A stretch of 64,000 nucleotides of DNA, taken from contig CAYTBN010000012.1 in assembly GCA_964436045.1 (NCBI GenBank), forward strand, positions 62,001 through 126,000, in the 5' to 3' direction. Below are positions 50,917 through 59,362 of the stretch, piece by piece (position 1 is the first letter of the stretch; each line of letters opens with the position of its first letter). The position numbers and the translations under genes were made by a program. The notes beneath the pieces were generated by a model. That model ran no database searches and had not been told where the DNA came from. It was given only the letters and a program-made list of their open reading frames with translations. The DNA comes from CAYTBN01 sp964436045. Its GTDB lineage: Bacteria; Myxococcota_A; UBA796; UBA9615; CAYRNR01.

Positions 50917-52736
50917 CCGGACGGCGTCTCGAGTGCCCGCGCCAGGGTGCGTTCGCTCTCGGACTTGCCGGGGCACAGGGCCAGTGCGCGGCGGGCGTGG
51001 TGGGCGGCGCGGTCCGGGTCGCCCGCCTCCAGGTAGAGCTCGGCCAGTGTGTCGTGGATCGCGTCCTCGAAGCCTGCCAGCTCGACGGCGGGGGCCGCCA
51101 GGGCGGTGGTGGCGTCGGCCAGGGCCGCCACCCAGTCACCGAGCTTGCCGCGGGCGGCGCCCCGGAGCCACAGAGCGTAGGGCTGACCCGGCGCGCGCTC
51201 CAGCAGGGCGCTGGCCAGCTCGACCGCCACGGCCCGGTCCCGGGCCCGGTGGGGTTCGAACAGCAGCTCGGCGGCGGCGGCGGGCTCTCCGTCCGGCGCG
51301 GTGATGGCCCGGCGGAGGACGGCGCGCGCATCGTCGGGCCGGTCCAGGGCGTACAGGGAGCGGATCCGGGCCTGTAGCGCGGCCCGCGCGGCGCCCCGGC
51401 GTGGCGTGTCCCCGTCGAACAGCGCGTCGGCGAGATCCAGCACGGTGGCGTGGCGGCCGGCATCCCCGAGCAGCCCCAGCAGGAAGGCCGGCGAGTCGCC
51501 GACCCCGTCCGCGGCGTGGGCCACCTGCTCCCGCACGAAGCCCTCGGCCTCGTCGACCCGGTCCAGAGCCAGCAGGGCGCGGGCGCGGGAGTCGGTGGCG
51601 TCACGGTGGTTGGGATCCTCGGCCAGCAGGGCGTCGGCCAGCGCCAGCGCCTCCGCGGGACGGTCCCCCGCCAGCAGGGTGTTCAGCCGGGTCCAGCGGG
51701 TGTGATCGAGGAAGCCCAGACAGCACTGGGCGCAGTGGTCCGGCACCTTCTGTTCGCCGAACGTCCGCCGCCAGTCCGCGAACACACCCCCGTGCCAGAT
51801 CGCCGACAGATCCTGGTCACCCACGTTGCCCAGCTCCGGTCCATCCCACTCCCAGCAGGGGCTGACCTGGCCGTTGACCTGGACCACCATCGTCGTCCAG
51901 GGCACGAAGCAGTGGGCGCCCAGTACCGGGTCGACCACCTCGTGGACCTCGGTCCGCATCACCCGATCCAGGTGGCCGATGGCGTCCACGACGGTGGACT
52001 GTCGGAAGTTGCCGGCGTTGGTCATCAGTCCCCGGGCCGCGGCCCGCCGCAGGGCCTCCGCGGCGGCGGCGTCCAGCGTGTCCCGGTCCTCCGCAAGAAC
52101 GTGCAGCTCTCCGCACAGGGGGCTCATGTCCTTGAGCGACTGGAAGGTGATCTCGGCGGCGCCCTGATCCGCGGCCAGCTCGACCAGGTCCGGCATCTGT
52201 CGCAGGTTCAGGCCGCTGAGCACGGTGGTCACGGTGATCCGCGGCAGGTCGCTGCCTGCCTCCGCCTTGATCTCGCGCAGGCGTGCCAGTCCGGCCAGGG
52301 TCTGATCGTAGGTGCCCACCGGGGGGCGGAGGGCGTCGTTGGTGCGGGCGTCCGAACCGTCCAGCGACACCTGCAGCCGGTCCCAGCCAAGCCCGACGAT
52401 CCTCCGCACGGTGTCCGCGTCCAGCAGGGTCCCGTTGGTAGTCAGGTCGCCCCGCAGCCCGGCGCGCTTGATCATCGACATCAGCTGCAGGGTCAGCTCG
52501 CGGCGGAGGAAGACCTCGCCGCCGACCAGGTAGATCTCCTCGGCGCCGAGGGCGATCGCCTGACGCACCGCTCGCAGCAACCGGCGATCGGGGACCTCGT
52601 CCGCGGCGGGGATGATCTCGCCGCCGTGGCAGGACAGGCAACGCAGGTTGCAGCGTTCGGTGAGCACCAGCTGCAGCCGTCGCGGACCCGGGGATTCACC
52701 CCGCCGCCAGGCCAGCAGGCGGTCGGTGTCGCTCAC
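50913..52736 (-). CDS. radical SAM/SPASM protein with TPR-like C-terminus
   Basis: Starting at GTG 52736 (ribosome site GGGAG), 607 residues. The radical SAM cluster is Cys29/33/36 (RCNLRCLSC), with LVGGEVFL as the SAM-binding GGE motif. The SPASM region follows in normal order (GAHCFVPWTTMVVQVNGQVS-PCWEW, split here; then DHCAQCC). The last 230 residues are tandem TPR-like helices rich in Ala/Leu (LALADALLAEDPNHRDA, AARAALQARIRSLYALD), likely for protein contacts. A GTG at 52781 would overlap the upstream gene by 32 nt. It is downstream of the Tes-like gene on the same strand. The substrate is unknown; TPR fusion suggests action within a complex. Confidence 0.85.
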   Translation of the reverse strand: MSDTDRLLAWRRGESPGPRRLQLVLTERCNLRCLSCHGGEIIPAADEVPDRRLLRAVRQAIALGAEEIYLVGGEVFLRRELTLQLMSMIKRAGLRGDLTTNGTLLDADTVRRIVGLGWDRLQVSLDGSDARTNDALRPPVGTYDQTLAGLARLREIKAEAGSDLPRITVTTVLSGLNLRQMPDLVELAADQGAAEITFQSLKDMSPLCGELHVLAEDRDTLDAAAAEALRRAAARGLMTNAGNFRQSTVVDAIGHLDRVMRTEVHEVVDPVLGAHCFVPWTTMVVQVNGQVSPCWEWDGPELGNVGDQDLSAIWHGGVFADWRRTFGEQKVPDHCAQCCLGFLDHTRWTRLNTLLAGDRPAEALALADALLAEDPNHRDATDSRARALLALDRVDEAEGFVREQVAHAADGVGDSPAFLLGLLGDAGRHATVLDLADALFDGDTPRRGAARAALQARIRSLYALDRPDDARAVLRRAITAPDGEPAAAAELLFEPHRARDRAVAVELASALLERAPGQPYALWLRGAARGKLGDWVAALADATTALAAPAVELAGFEDAIHDTLAELYLEAGDPDRAAHHARRALALCPGKSESERTLARALETPSG

Positions 52737-52749
52737 GGGGCTCCCGGGA

Positions 52750-54249
52750 TCAACGGGCGGCGGGCTTGGAGCGTTTGCCACCCGGCGGGGTCCTGCGTTT
52801 GCGCGCCGCGGACACGGCCCGGCGGGCGCGGCCGGCCACCTTGCGAGCGCCCTGGGCCGCCTGCTTCGCAGCCCGCTCGGCGGCCTCCCGGGCCTGGATC
52901 TGCAGGTGGAACTTCTCGCGGTTGACGTTGGCGTCGGCCCCCGACTCGTGCACGCCGATGTCGGTGGCCACCTCGCCCTTGCCGCACTGCAGCGAGACCT
53001 GCTCGTCGTGGATCCAGGGATCGCAGGCGGTGATGAAGCCCAGCAGGATGGTGCGGGGTTTCATCTGCGACAGGTCGAACCCCAGCTTGAGCATCCCGGC
53101 CAGCCGCAGCCCCTCGAAGAAGAGCACGTAGCCGTTCTTGCGGGCCACCGCCATGCTGCCCGCGAGCCCCAGGTAGGGGATCGCCAGCGCCCGGGAGCGG
53201 GGCAACAGCTTGCGGAAACGGTCGAGGTGGGGTTCGAGGAAGGGCAGATCGATGTAGTCGGAGATCGGCCGGTAGCCGTCGTCGCTGCGCAACACCATGT
53301 AGTGGTGGATGTAGAAACACTTACGGACCTTCATGGTCGCCAGCGCGGCGAAGTACAGCTTGTTGAACACCCGGACGTCGTCGCGGTTGACCTTGCCGCC
53401 CGTGGCCCGCTCCAGGTCGTCGATGGTCTCGTCGGGCGCCACCGACTGGTCGGCGAAGTCCTCGGCGGCGCGGCCGAGGATACGACAGCCCAGGTAGAAC
53501 ACCTCCTTGACGAAGCCGTGCTCGGCCGCGTAGTCGAGCACCGGCTCCATCTGGTCCTCGTTGAGGTCGCGCATCACCACGACCACCAGGTCGGTGGCCA
53601 CGTCGTGCTTCTCGAGCACCTCGAGGATCTGGCGCCGCTTGGCGGCCATCGGCTGGCCCCGGAGCACGTCGTCGTGGGTATCGTCGAAGCCGTCGAACTG
53701 CAGGTGGACCTCGTCCATGCCCGCGTCGATCAGCCGTTTCAGGTAGTCCTCGTCCAGCAGCCGGATGCCGTTGGAGTGCAGGGCGTTGATGTGCCCCTTC
53801 TCCTTGGACTCCCGGATCACCGTCTCCAGGTCCGGCCACAACGTCGGCTCGGCGCCCATCAGGTCCAGCTTGAGCCGCCGCGGCTGGTCGATGAACTCGC
53901 GGACCTCCTCCAGCGTCATGTCCCGCTCCTGGTAGTCGTCGGCACTGGCCAGGCAGATCGGACACTTCATGTTGCAGCGGGCGGTCAACCGCAGGATGTA
54001 GTCCCGCTGGGGGTAGCTCCCCGGCATCAGCTCGAAGAACGCCTCCATCAGCTCGACGTAGTAGTCTGGATGGTTGGACAGGAACGCCCGCTTGATGCCG
54101 TGTTCCGGGCAGTTCTTCTCCAGGAACACCTTGCCCTCGTCGACGATCACCCTTGCGTCGACCATCTCGATGCAGACGGGGCAGGTCCCGCGGGTCTCGC
54201 GCACGACCCGGGGCGGCGACTCGCTCGCCCGCTGAGTGGCAGTGCTCAT
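52750..54249 (-). CDS. Tes/MJ0619-like radical SAM enzyme
   Basis: The 499-residue protein shows the N-terminal signature of the MJ0619/tetraether-synthase group: Cys23-x-x-Cys26 (GTCPVCIEMVDARV), Cys47 in EKNCPEHG, then the radical SAM cluster Cys92/96/99 (RCNMKCPICLASA), LMGAEPT in the GGE position and VHLQFDGFDD. Known members join lipid tails (Tes) or methylate pterins. Further Cys (RKCFYIHHY, TACDPW, LQCGKGE) may bind extra clusters. The C-terminal 50 residues are Lys/Arg/Ala-rich. Tes-like action on lipids is inference from family. Ribosome site AGGAA precedes ATG 54249. It is in a leftward run from 56625. Confidence 0.82.
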   Translation of the reverse strand: MSTATQRASESPPRVVRETRGTCPVCIEMVDARVIVDEGKVFLEKNCPEHGIKRAFLSNHPDYYVELMEAFFELMPGSYPQRDYILRLTARCNMKCPICLASADDYQERDMTLEEVREFIDQPRRLKLDLMGAEPTLWPDLETVIRESKEKGHINALHSNGIRLLDEDYLKRLIDAGMDEVHLQFDGFDDTHDDVLRGQPMAAKRRQILEVLEKHDVATDLVVVVMRDLNEDQMEPVLDYAAEHGFVKEVFYLGCRILGRAAEDFADQSVAPDETIDDLERATGGKVNRDDVRVFNKLYFAALATMKVRKCFYIHHYMVLRSDDGYRPISDYIDLPFLEPHLDRFRKLLPRSRALAIPYLGLAGSMAVARKNGYVLFFEGLRLAGMLKLGFDLSQMKPRTILLGFITACDPWIHDEQVSLQCGKGEVATDIGVHESGADANVNREKFHLQIQAREAAERAAKQAAQGARKVAGRARRAVSAARKRRTPPGGKRSKPAAR

Positions 54250-54274
54250 CGGATTCCTCGTTGCCGGGGGCGGC

Positions 54275-55612
54275 CTAGGCCGATCCCAGCGCCTCGCGGA
54301 TCTGCGGCGCCAGCTCCAGGCTGGCCTCCACGCAGTGGTCCATGTTGTTGTACCAGAAGCGGCCCAGGCGGCCTGCGCACAGCACGTTCTCGTACTGCGA
54401 GATCTGGCGCTCGAACTCGGTGATCCGGTCCCGGTAGTCGAGCTGGTAGATCGGGTAGGCCCAGGGGAACCGTTCGGGGTGGATCGCGATGATCTCGCGA
54501 TCGGCCTTGAGCAGGGACTCCCGCTTCATGTCGTTGATCAGCCGGTCGGCGATCGACATCGGATCCTCCCAGATCCGATCGCCTTCGGCGCAGGTCACCT
54601 CGACGCACATCGAACGTCGCCCGGGGGGCGTGTTGGCGGCGTCGAAGTTCTCCGGGATGCTGACCCGGGAGAAGCTCACGTCGGGCGTGCCGTGGTAGCA
54701 CCACTGGAAGGGGAAACGTTCGCCGTCGGTGAGCAGGATGTTGTAGCAGATCAGGGCCAGGTAGCGCAGATCGGGCCGGGGCAGCCCCAGCACGTGGGCC
54801 AGCGAGTGGATCGTCCCGGTCCAGACCACGGTCGACGGCTTGAAGGTGCGCCGGCCAACCCTGAGCGAGACCACCCGGTTGCCCTCGGTCTTGACCGCGT
54901 CCACCGCCCGGCCACAGTGCACCTTGCCCCCTGCGGCCTCGATCATCGTCACCAGGTTGCGCGCGAACTGCTCGCAGCCCCCGGCCGGGTAGAGGAACTT
55001 GGTGTCCGGCTTGCCCCGGGGAATCATCATCCCCAGCAGCAGCTGCCACAGGCTGTCCATCTTCACCCGGCTGTCGATGATCGCCCGGTCGACCCCGGTC
55101 TTGGCCCAGTCTGGATGGGTCATCTCGGGCACGATGCCGAGGAACTTGGACGAGTATCCCTGGAAGAAGTTCCGGTACAGGGTGCCGCCGTACATGTTGA
55201 CGATCTGGTCGCGGAACGACACCGCCGGCTTCTTGCTGAACATGAAGAACAGGTCGCGGGCGGCCGACAGCGCCATCATCGGCGGGAAGCGCAGGAACAC
55301 GTAGAGCGAGGGGTGCAGGGGCCAGGGGTAGAAGTGACCCTCGAACCGCACCTGACTCACGCGATCGATCAGCCGCTTGTCCTCCTGGAGCACCCGGCGC
55401 AAGAAGCCGTCCACGTCGGGTCGCTCGGTGTGGAAGCGGTGGGGACCGATGTCGAAGATGTGACCGTCGTACTCGAACGAGCGCGCGAGTCCGCCCGCCC
55501 GATCCTCTTTTTCGATCACCACCGTCGGGATCCCGGATTCCTGGAGCATCAGGGCCAGGGAGAGCCCGGTCACACCGGCCCCTACGATCACGACGGGTTG
55601 TTGACGTGCCAT
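54275..55612 (-). CDS. UDP-galactopyranose-mutase/amine-oxidase-like flavoprotein
   Basis: This 445-residue FAD protein has the GxGxxG fold at the start (VVIVGAGVTGLSLAL), then VIEKEDRAGGLARSFEYDGHI, and the C-terminal ending GRLGRFWYNNMDHCVEAS, which is typical of UDP-galactopyranose mutase-like and protoporphyrinogen-oxidase-like proteins in glycan clusters. True UDP-galactopyranose mutase (about 370-390 residues) would make galactofuranose donors; this protein is longer, so the reaction is open. ATG 55612 has GAGG 9 nt upstream and is preferred to GTG 55618. It is the only non-radical-SAM gene between 48.3 and 63.7 kb. Confidence 0.75.
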   Translation of the reverse strand: MARQQPVVIVGAGVTGLSLALMLQESGIPTVVIEKEDRAGGLARSFEYDGHIFDIGPHRFHTERPDVDGFLRRVLQEDKRLIDRVSQVRFEGHFYPWPLHPSLYVFLRFPPMMALSAARDLFFMFSKKPAVSFRDQIVNMYGGTLYRNFFQGYSSKFLGIVPEMTHPDWAKTGVDRAIIDSRVKMDSLWQLLLGMMIPRGKPDTKFLYPAGGCEQFARNLVTMIEAAGGKVHCGRAVDAVKTEGNRVVSLRVGRRTFKPSTVVWTGTIHSLAHVLGLPRPDLRYLALICYNILLTDGERFPFQWCYHGTPDVSFSRVSIPENFDAANTPPGRRSMCVEVTCAEGDRIWEDPMSIADRLINDMKRESLLKADREIIAIHPERFPWAYPIYQLDYRDRITEFERQISQYENVLCAGRLGRFWYNNMDHCVEASLELAPQIREALGSA

Positions 55613-55614
55613 GT

Positions 55615-56625
55615 TCACTGCCTCAGCGCGCGCACCCAGTTCAAGCCGGTGCGGAAGTCCAGACCGTACAGCAGATTATACTCGGTGAAGCATGCTGCGG
55701 AGCAGGCACGGCAGGGGGGCGGGGGCAGCGCCCCGAAGGCCGCCGCCAGCCCCATCTCGCGGGCGCCGGGGGCGTCCATCTCGTCGACGAACAACGAGCA
55801 CGGAAAGACACCGCCGTCCACGTCGACGTTGAAGTACATCTTGGACGCCAGGCAGTCCGGGTAGTCCTTGAAGCGCTCCAACCGGTTGACCTTGAAGTCG
55901 GGCCAATCCCGCAGGTGTTCCAGGTACTTGAACGAGGAGGCCACCGGGTAGCCTTCCTTCTTGCGGGCCATCAACAGCTTCGCCACCTCGCGCAGCTCCC
56001 GCTCCTCGGGATACAGCCCCTCGTTGCAGCCCAGCTGGTCGTTGTGGTGCAGCGGTTGGTAGGTGGTCAGGAACTTGAGCCGCTTGGCGGTATCCAGCAT
56101 CCAGTCGATCTGGTCCAGGTTGTGCTTCGACAGCACGGTGATCGTCCAGAACCGGTAGCGGCCCACCGAGTGCATGATGCCGCGCATCGTCCGGTCCCAC
56201 GAGCCCGGTCCGCGGTTCAGGTCGTGGGCCGCCCGGTCCCCGTCCAGGGAGATGTTGACGTGGTCGACGCCCCGCAGCGCGTCCTCGGATTCCGGGATCA
56301 GGTGACCGTTGGTGTCCACGGTCACGAACATGCCCAGCTTCTGGATGTGACGGATGATCTCGCCGATGTCATCCCGCAGCAGCGGCTCGCCACCCCACAG
56401 GCCCACCCGCTGGCAGCCCATCGCCGCGGCCTCGTCCAGCAGCCGGAGGATCTCGGTCTGCGACATCTCCGCGCGGTTGCGCTGGGGGATCTGGCAGTAG
56501 ACACAGTTGCCCGTGCACCGATCGGTGACCGCCAGCATCATGTTGACCGGCCGTCGCAGGCCGAGGGTCGTCGAGGCGATCGAGGCGCCGGCCATCTTGA
56601 TGACGTTTCGAAGCGGGATCGACAC
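55615..56625 (-). CDS. radical SAM/SPASM-type enzyme
   Basis: The 336-residue protein has the cluster motif Cys37/41/44 (RCTGNCVYC) and the SAM-binding motif GLWGGEPLL. Its C-terminal Cys-rich region follows SPASM order (DCLASKMYFNVDVDGGVFPC, later PCRACSAAC), indicating auxiliary cluster(s). The N-terminal 25 residues are mildly amphipathic. It is the first gene of the leftward run 56625-50913 and is divergent from the rightward radical SAM operon, 201 nt away. No substrate can be assigned; SPASM proteins modify peptides, sugars or cofactors. Confidence 0.87.
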   Translation of the reverse strand: MSIPLRNVIKMAGASIASTTLGLRRPVNMMLAVTDRCTGNCVYCQIPQRNRAEMSQTEILRLLDEAAAMGCQRVGLWGGEPLLRDDIGEIIRHIQKLGMFVTVDTNGHLIPESEDALRGVDHVNISLDGDRAAHDLNRGPGSWDRTMRGIMHSVGRYRFWTITVLSKHNLDQIDWMLDTAKRLKFLTTYQPLHHNDQLGCNEGLYPEERELREVAKLLMARKKEGYPVASSFKYLEHLRDWPDFKVNRLERFKDYPDCLASKMYFNVDVDGGVFPCSLFVDEMDAPGAREMGLAAAFGALPPPPCRACSAACFTEYNLLYGLDFRTGLNWVRALRQ

Positions 56626-56752
56626 GCAGATCTCCCGGGGTCACGCCCAGTAGCACGGCCCACGGAACTCTACCTCCGAAGCGCCGTCCGCGCCTGCTTG
56701 CAACGTTCCTGCCACGTCGACGACGGGGGCCATCCGCCCTCGCGCGCGGACA

Positions 56753-56781
56753 TTGACACTCCCAGGCGCGATCACTACCGT
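56753..56781 (+). promoter_or_regulatory. sigma-70-like promoter of rightward radical SAM operon
   Basis: A perfect -35, TTGACA (56753-56758), is followed after exactly 17 nt by TACCGT (56776-56781; matches at the three most conserved positions). It precedes the ATG at 56827 by about 45 nt and lies in the only large gap of the radical SAM region. It would drive the five-gene run ending at 63749. Confidence 0.5.
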
Positions 56782-56826
56782 AGCCATTGACGTCGAGGAT
56801 GCCAACGTCCCTCACGAACGGGTGCC

Positions 56827-57948
56827 ATGGCCATCGCCCCCTACCTGCGATTCGCCCGCTCCCTCGTTCTTCGCGACCGTCCCAGCTACGTCCACTACGC
56901 TGTCACCAGCAAGTGCAACCTCAAGTGCCGGTTCTGTGTGATCTGGAAGAGGGACCAGGACGCGGTCGAGTTGACCATCGACGAGGTGCGCGAGCTCGCC
57001 GGGATCCTGGCCCGGCTGGGGGCGGTCCAGGTCAGCCTGGGCGGCGGCGAGCCGGCCACGCGCAAGGACCTCCCGGAGATCGTCGAGGCCTTCGTTCGCC
57101 ACTCCGTGCGCCCGCGCGTCCTGACCAATGGCGTGGCGATGACGCCCGCGGTGGCGCGGCGGCTGGTGGACGCGGGCATGCGGGACATCTCCATGTCGAT
57201 GGACTCCCTCGACCCGGCCAAACAGGAGGACCTGGACGCGGTGCCCGGCACCTTCGCCCGTCGCATCGACAACCTGATCGCGGTCTCCCGGTTGCTGCCG
57301 CGCCGGGGCTGCACGCCGATCCTCAACACGGTGGTCACCTCCCAGAACTACGATGAGCTGCTCGACATCCTCGAGCTGACCACCGACATCGGCTTCTACG
57401 TCTCGTTCATCCCGATCCACACCGCGGCCGACCCCAACGGCAGCCACCGCTTCTACTCGGACGCCGGCGATCTCAAGCTGGAGAACAAGCGCCGGGACGA
57501 GCTGCGGGCGGTGTACCGAAAGCTGCTGGCGGTGAAGCGCAAGGGCGGGCCGATCATCAACTCGTCCGCCTTCCTCGAGCGCAGCGTGGACTACATGATG
57601 TCCGGCAAGGGCGAGTGGCCCTGCAAGGCCGGCACCCAGTTCCTGTCCATCAGCCCCACCGGGATGATCTCCCCATGTCACGCTCAGGAGGGGGACTGGG
57701 GCATCGACTTCCGCGACATCGAGCGGGAGTTCGGCACGCTGGAGTACAAGACCGAGGTGGCCCAGCGGATCGCCTCGTGTGAGGGCTGCTTCCGCCCCTG
57801 CTGGGCCGAGGTCGGCTTCCTGATGAACGATCCCTTTGCCCTGCTGGAGATGGTCCGCACCCAGGCTGGCTCCTACCGAGGCCGGCCCCGGGTCGACGCG
57901 GCCACCCTGCGGGCGCGCATGGGGCTGACGGGGGGCACGCCGACGTGA
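56827..57948 (+). CDS. radical SAM/SPASM-type enzyme
   Basis: The 373-residue protein has Cys30/34/37 (KCNLKCRFC) and LGGGEPA. A C-terminal Cys set (PCKAGTQFLSISPTGMISPC, then SCEGCFRPC) fits an auxiliary-cluster SPASM-like domain. It opens the rightward operon; the next gene starts within its stop (GTGA). The layout resembles PqqE- or heme-d1-type radical SAM proteins in general shape only. The ribosome site before ATG 56827 is weak. Confidence 0.87.
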   Translation: MAIAPYLRFARSLVLRDRPSYVHYAVTSKCNLKCRFCVIWKRDQDAVELTIDEVRELAGILARLGAVQVSLGGGEPATRKDLPEIVEAFVRHSVRPRVLTNGVAMTPAVARRLVDAGMRDISMSMDSLDPAKQEDLDAVPGTFARRIDNLIAVSRLLPRRGCTPILNTVVTSQNYDELLDILELTTDIGFYVSFIPIHTAADPNGSHRFYSDAGDLKLENKRRDELRAVYRKLLAVKRKGGPIINSSAFLERSVDYMMSGKGEWPCKAGTQFLSISPTGMISPCHAQEGDWGIDFRDIEREFGTLEYKTEVAQRIASCEGCFRPCWAEVGFLMNDPFALLEMVRTQAGSYRGRPRVDAATLRARMGLTGGTPT

Positions 57949-59345
57949 ACGTCCTGCTGATCAACCCCACCCAGGTCCACTCCCTCGACTCCGATGCCGG
58001 GGACGCGCCCGAGGAGGGGACCGGCAGCTATCCACCCCTGGGGCTGTTGTACCTGCAGGCCGCCGTCGAGGCCGAGGGGCGGCACGAGGCCCAGCTGATC
58101 GACGACAACCGCACCCACTCCCTGGACCGGGAGCTGGCCGCGCGACGCGGCGACGACTCGCCGCTGCTGGTCGGGATCACGGCGCTGACGCCCAACCTGC
58201 CGTCGGTGGTCTGGACCGCCGCCCAGGTCAAGCGCGCCCTGCCCCACGCGCAGGTGGTGGTGGGCGGTCCCCACACCGAGCTCTACGCCCGCGAGACCCT
58301 GGCGCTGCCCGACATCGACTTCGTGATGGCCGGCGAGGCCGAGATCGGATTGCCCCTGCTGGCCGACGCCCTCGCCGCGGGTGGGGTCGGCCGCCCGATC
58401 CCCGGGCTGTACGCCGACGGCGTCAAGACGGTGGAGCCGGTCGCGGTCTGCGCCCAGGACCTGGACGCGCTGGCGGTGCCCGATCGTTCGCTGCTGGACA
58501 TCACCGCCTACCAGGGCACGGCCGGCGAGGAGAACCCCTTCGGCACGATGATCACGAGCCGGGGGTGCCCCTACAAGTGCACCTTCTGTTCGACCCCCAA
58601 GGGCCGTCCGCGGCTGCGAAGCGTGGACTCCATCGTCGACGAGATGGAGCGCTGTGGCCGGCTCGGCATCCGCCACATCTACTTCCTGGACGATACCTTC
58701 CCGACCGGGGGGAGCCGCCTGCACGAGCTGTGCGACGAGATCGCCCGCCGGCCTCACCTGCCCCACTGGTCCTGCCGCACCGCCGCCGCCGGGCTGAGCG
58801 TCGAGGGGCTCGAGACGATGAAGCGAGCCGGCTGCCGCCGGGTGCAGATCGGCGTCGAGACCAGCACCGACGAGGGGCTGAAGGTCCTGGGCAAGGCCAC
58901 CAACATCGCCCAGATCCGCGAGACCTTCGCTGCCGCCCAGCGGGTCGGTATCCCGACGGTGGCCTACTTCATGTTGGGGCTGCCCCACGAGCGGCAGCCG
59001 GCCGATGTGCGCCACATGATCCGGTTCTCCCGCGAGATCGAGGCCACGTATGCGCTGTTCAACGTGCTGACCCTGTACCCCGGCACCAGCCTGTTCCGCC
59101 AAGCGGTGGACAAGGGGTTGGCCGACGGGGACTGCTGGCAGCGTTTTGCAGAAGACCCGCGCCAGCGCTTCGTCCAGCCGATCTGGGACGAGTACATGAC
59201 CCGCGAGGAGCTGGTCGGGCTGCAAAATGAGGCCTATCGTGCCTTCTACTGGCGGCCGAAGGTCGTGATGCGGGAGTTGTTCCGCGGCGGCGGATTGCGA
59301 CACAAGGTCCGCGCTGGCCTCAAGATGCTGACCTCGTCGAGCTAG
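57945..59345 (+). CDS. B12-binding domain radical SAM protein
   Basis: The 466-residue class-B-type protein has an N-terminal cobalamin-binding fold (MNVLLINPTQ; GSYPPLGLLYLQAA; VVVGGPHTE; MAGEAE) and a radical SAM core with Cys208/212/215 (RGCPYKCTFC). The rest of the core has the usual spacing (IYFLDDTF; RVQIGVETSTDEGLKVLGK; YFMLGLPHE). Many such enzymes methylate sp3 carbons or C-P, sugar and lipid sites. It starts with GTG in the stop of the preceding gene. It is the first of four consecutive B12-radical SAM genes. Confidence 0.9.
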   Translation: MNVLLINPTQVHSLDSDAGDAPEEGTGSYPPLGLLYLQAAVEAEGRHEAQLIDDNRTHSLDRELAARRGDDSPLLVGITALTPNLPSVVWTAAQVKRALPHAQVVVGGPHTELYARETLALPDIDFVMAGEAEIGLPLLADALAAGGVGRPIPGLYADGVKTVEPVAVCAQDLDALAVPDRSLLDITAYQGTAGEENPFGTMITSRGCPYKCTFCSTPKGRPRLRSVDSIVDEMERCGRLGIRHIYFLDDTFPTGGSRLHELCDEIARRPHLPHWSCRTAAAGLSVEGLETMKRAGCRRVQIGVETSTDEGLKVLGKATNIAQIRETFAAAQRVGIPTVAYFMLGLPHERQPADVRHMIRFSREIEATYALFNVLTLYPGTSLFRQAVDKGLADGDCWQRFAEDPRQRFVQPIWDEYMTREELVGLQNEAYRAFYWRPKVVMRELFRGGGLRHKVRAGLKMLTSSS

Positions 59346-59362
59346 GAGTCCATCGTCCACCC

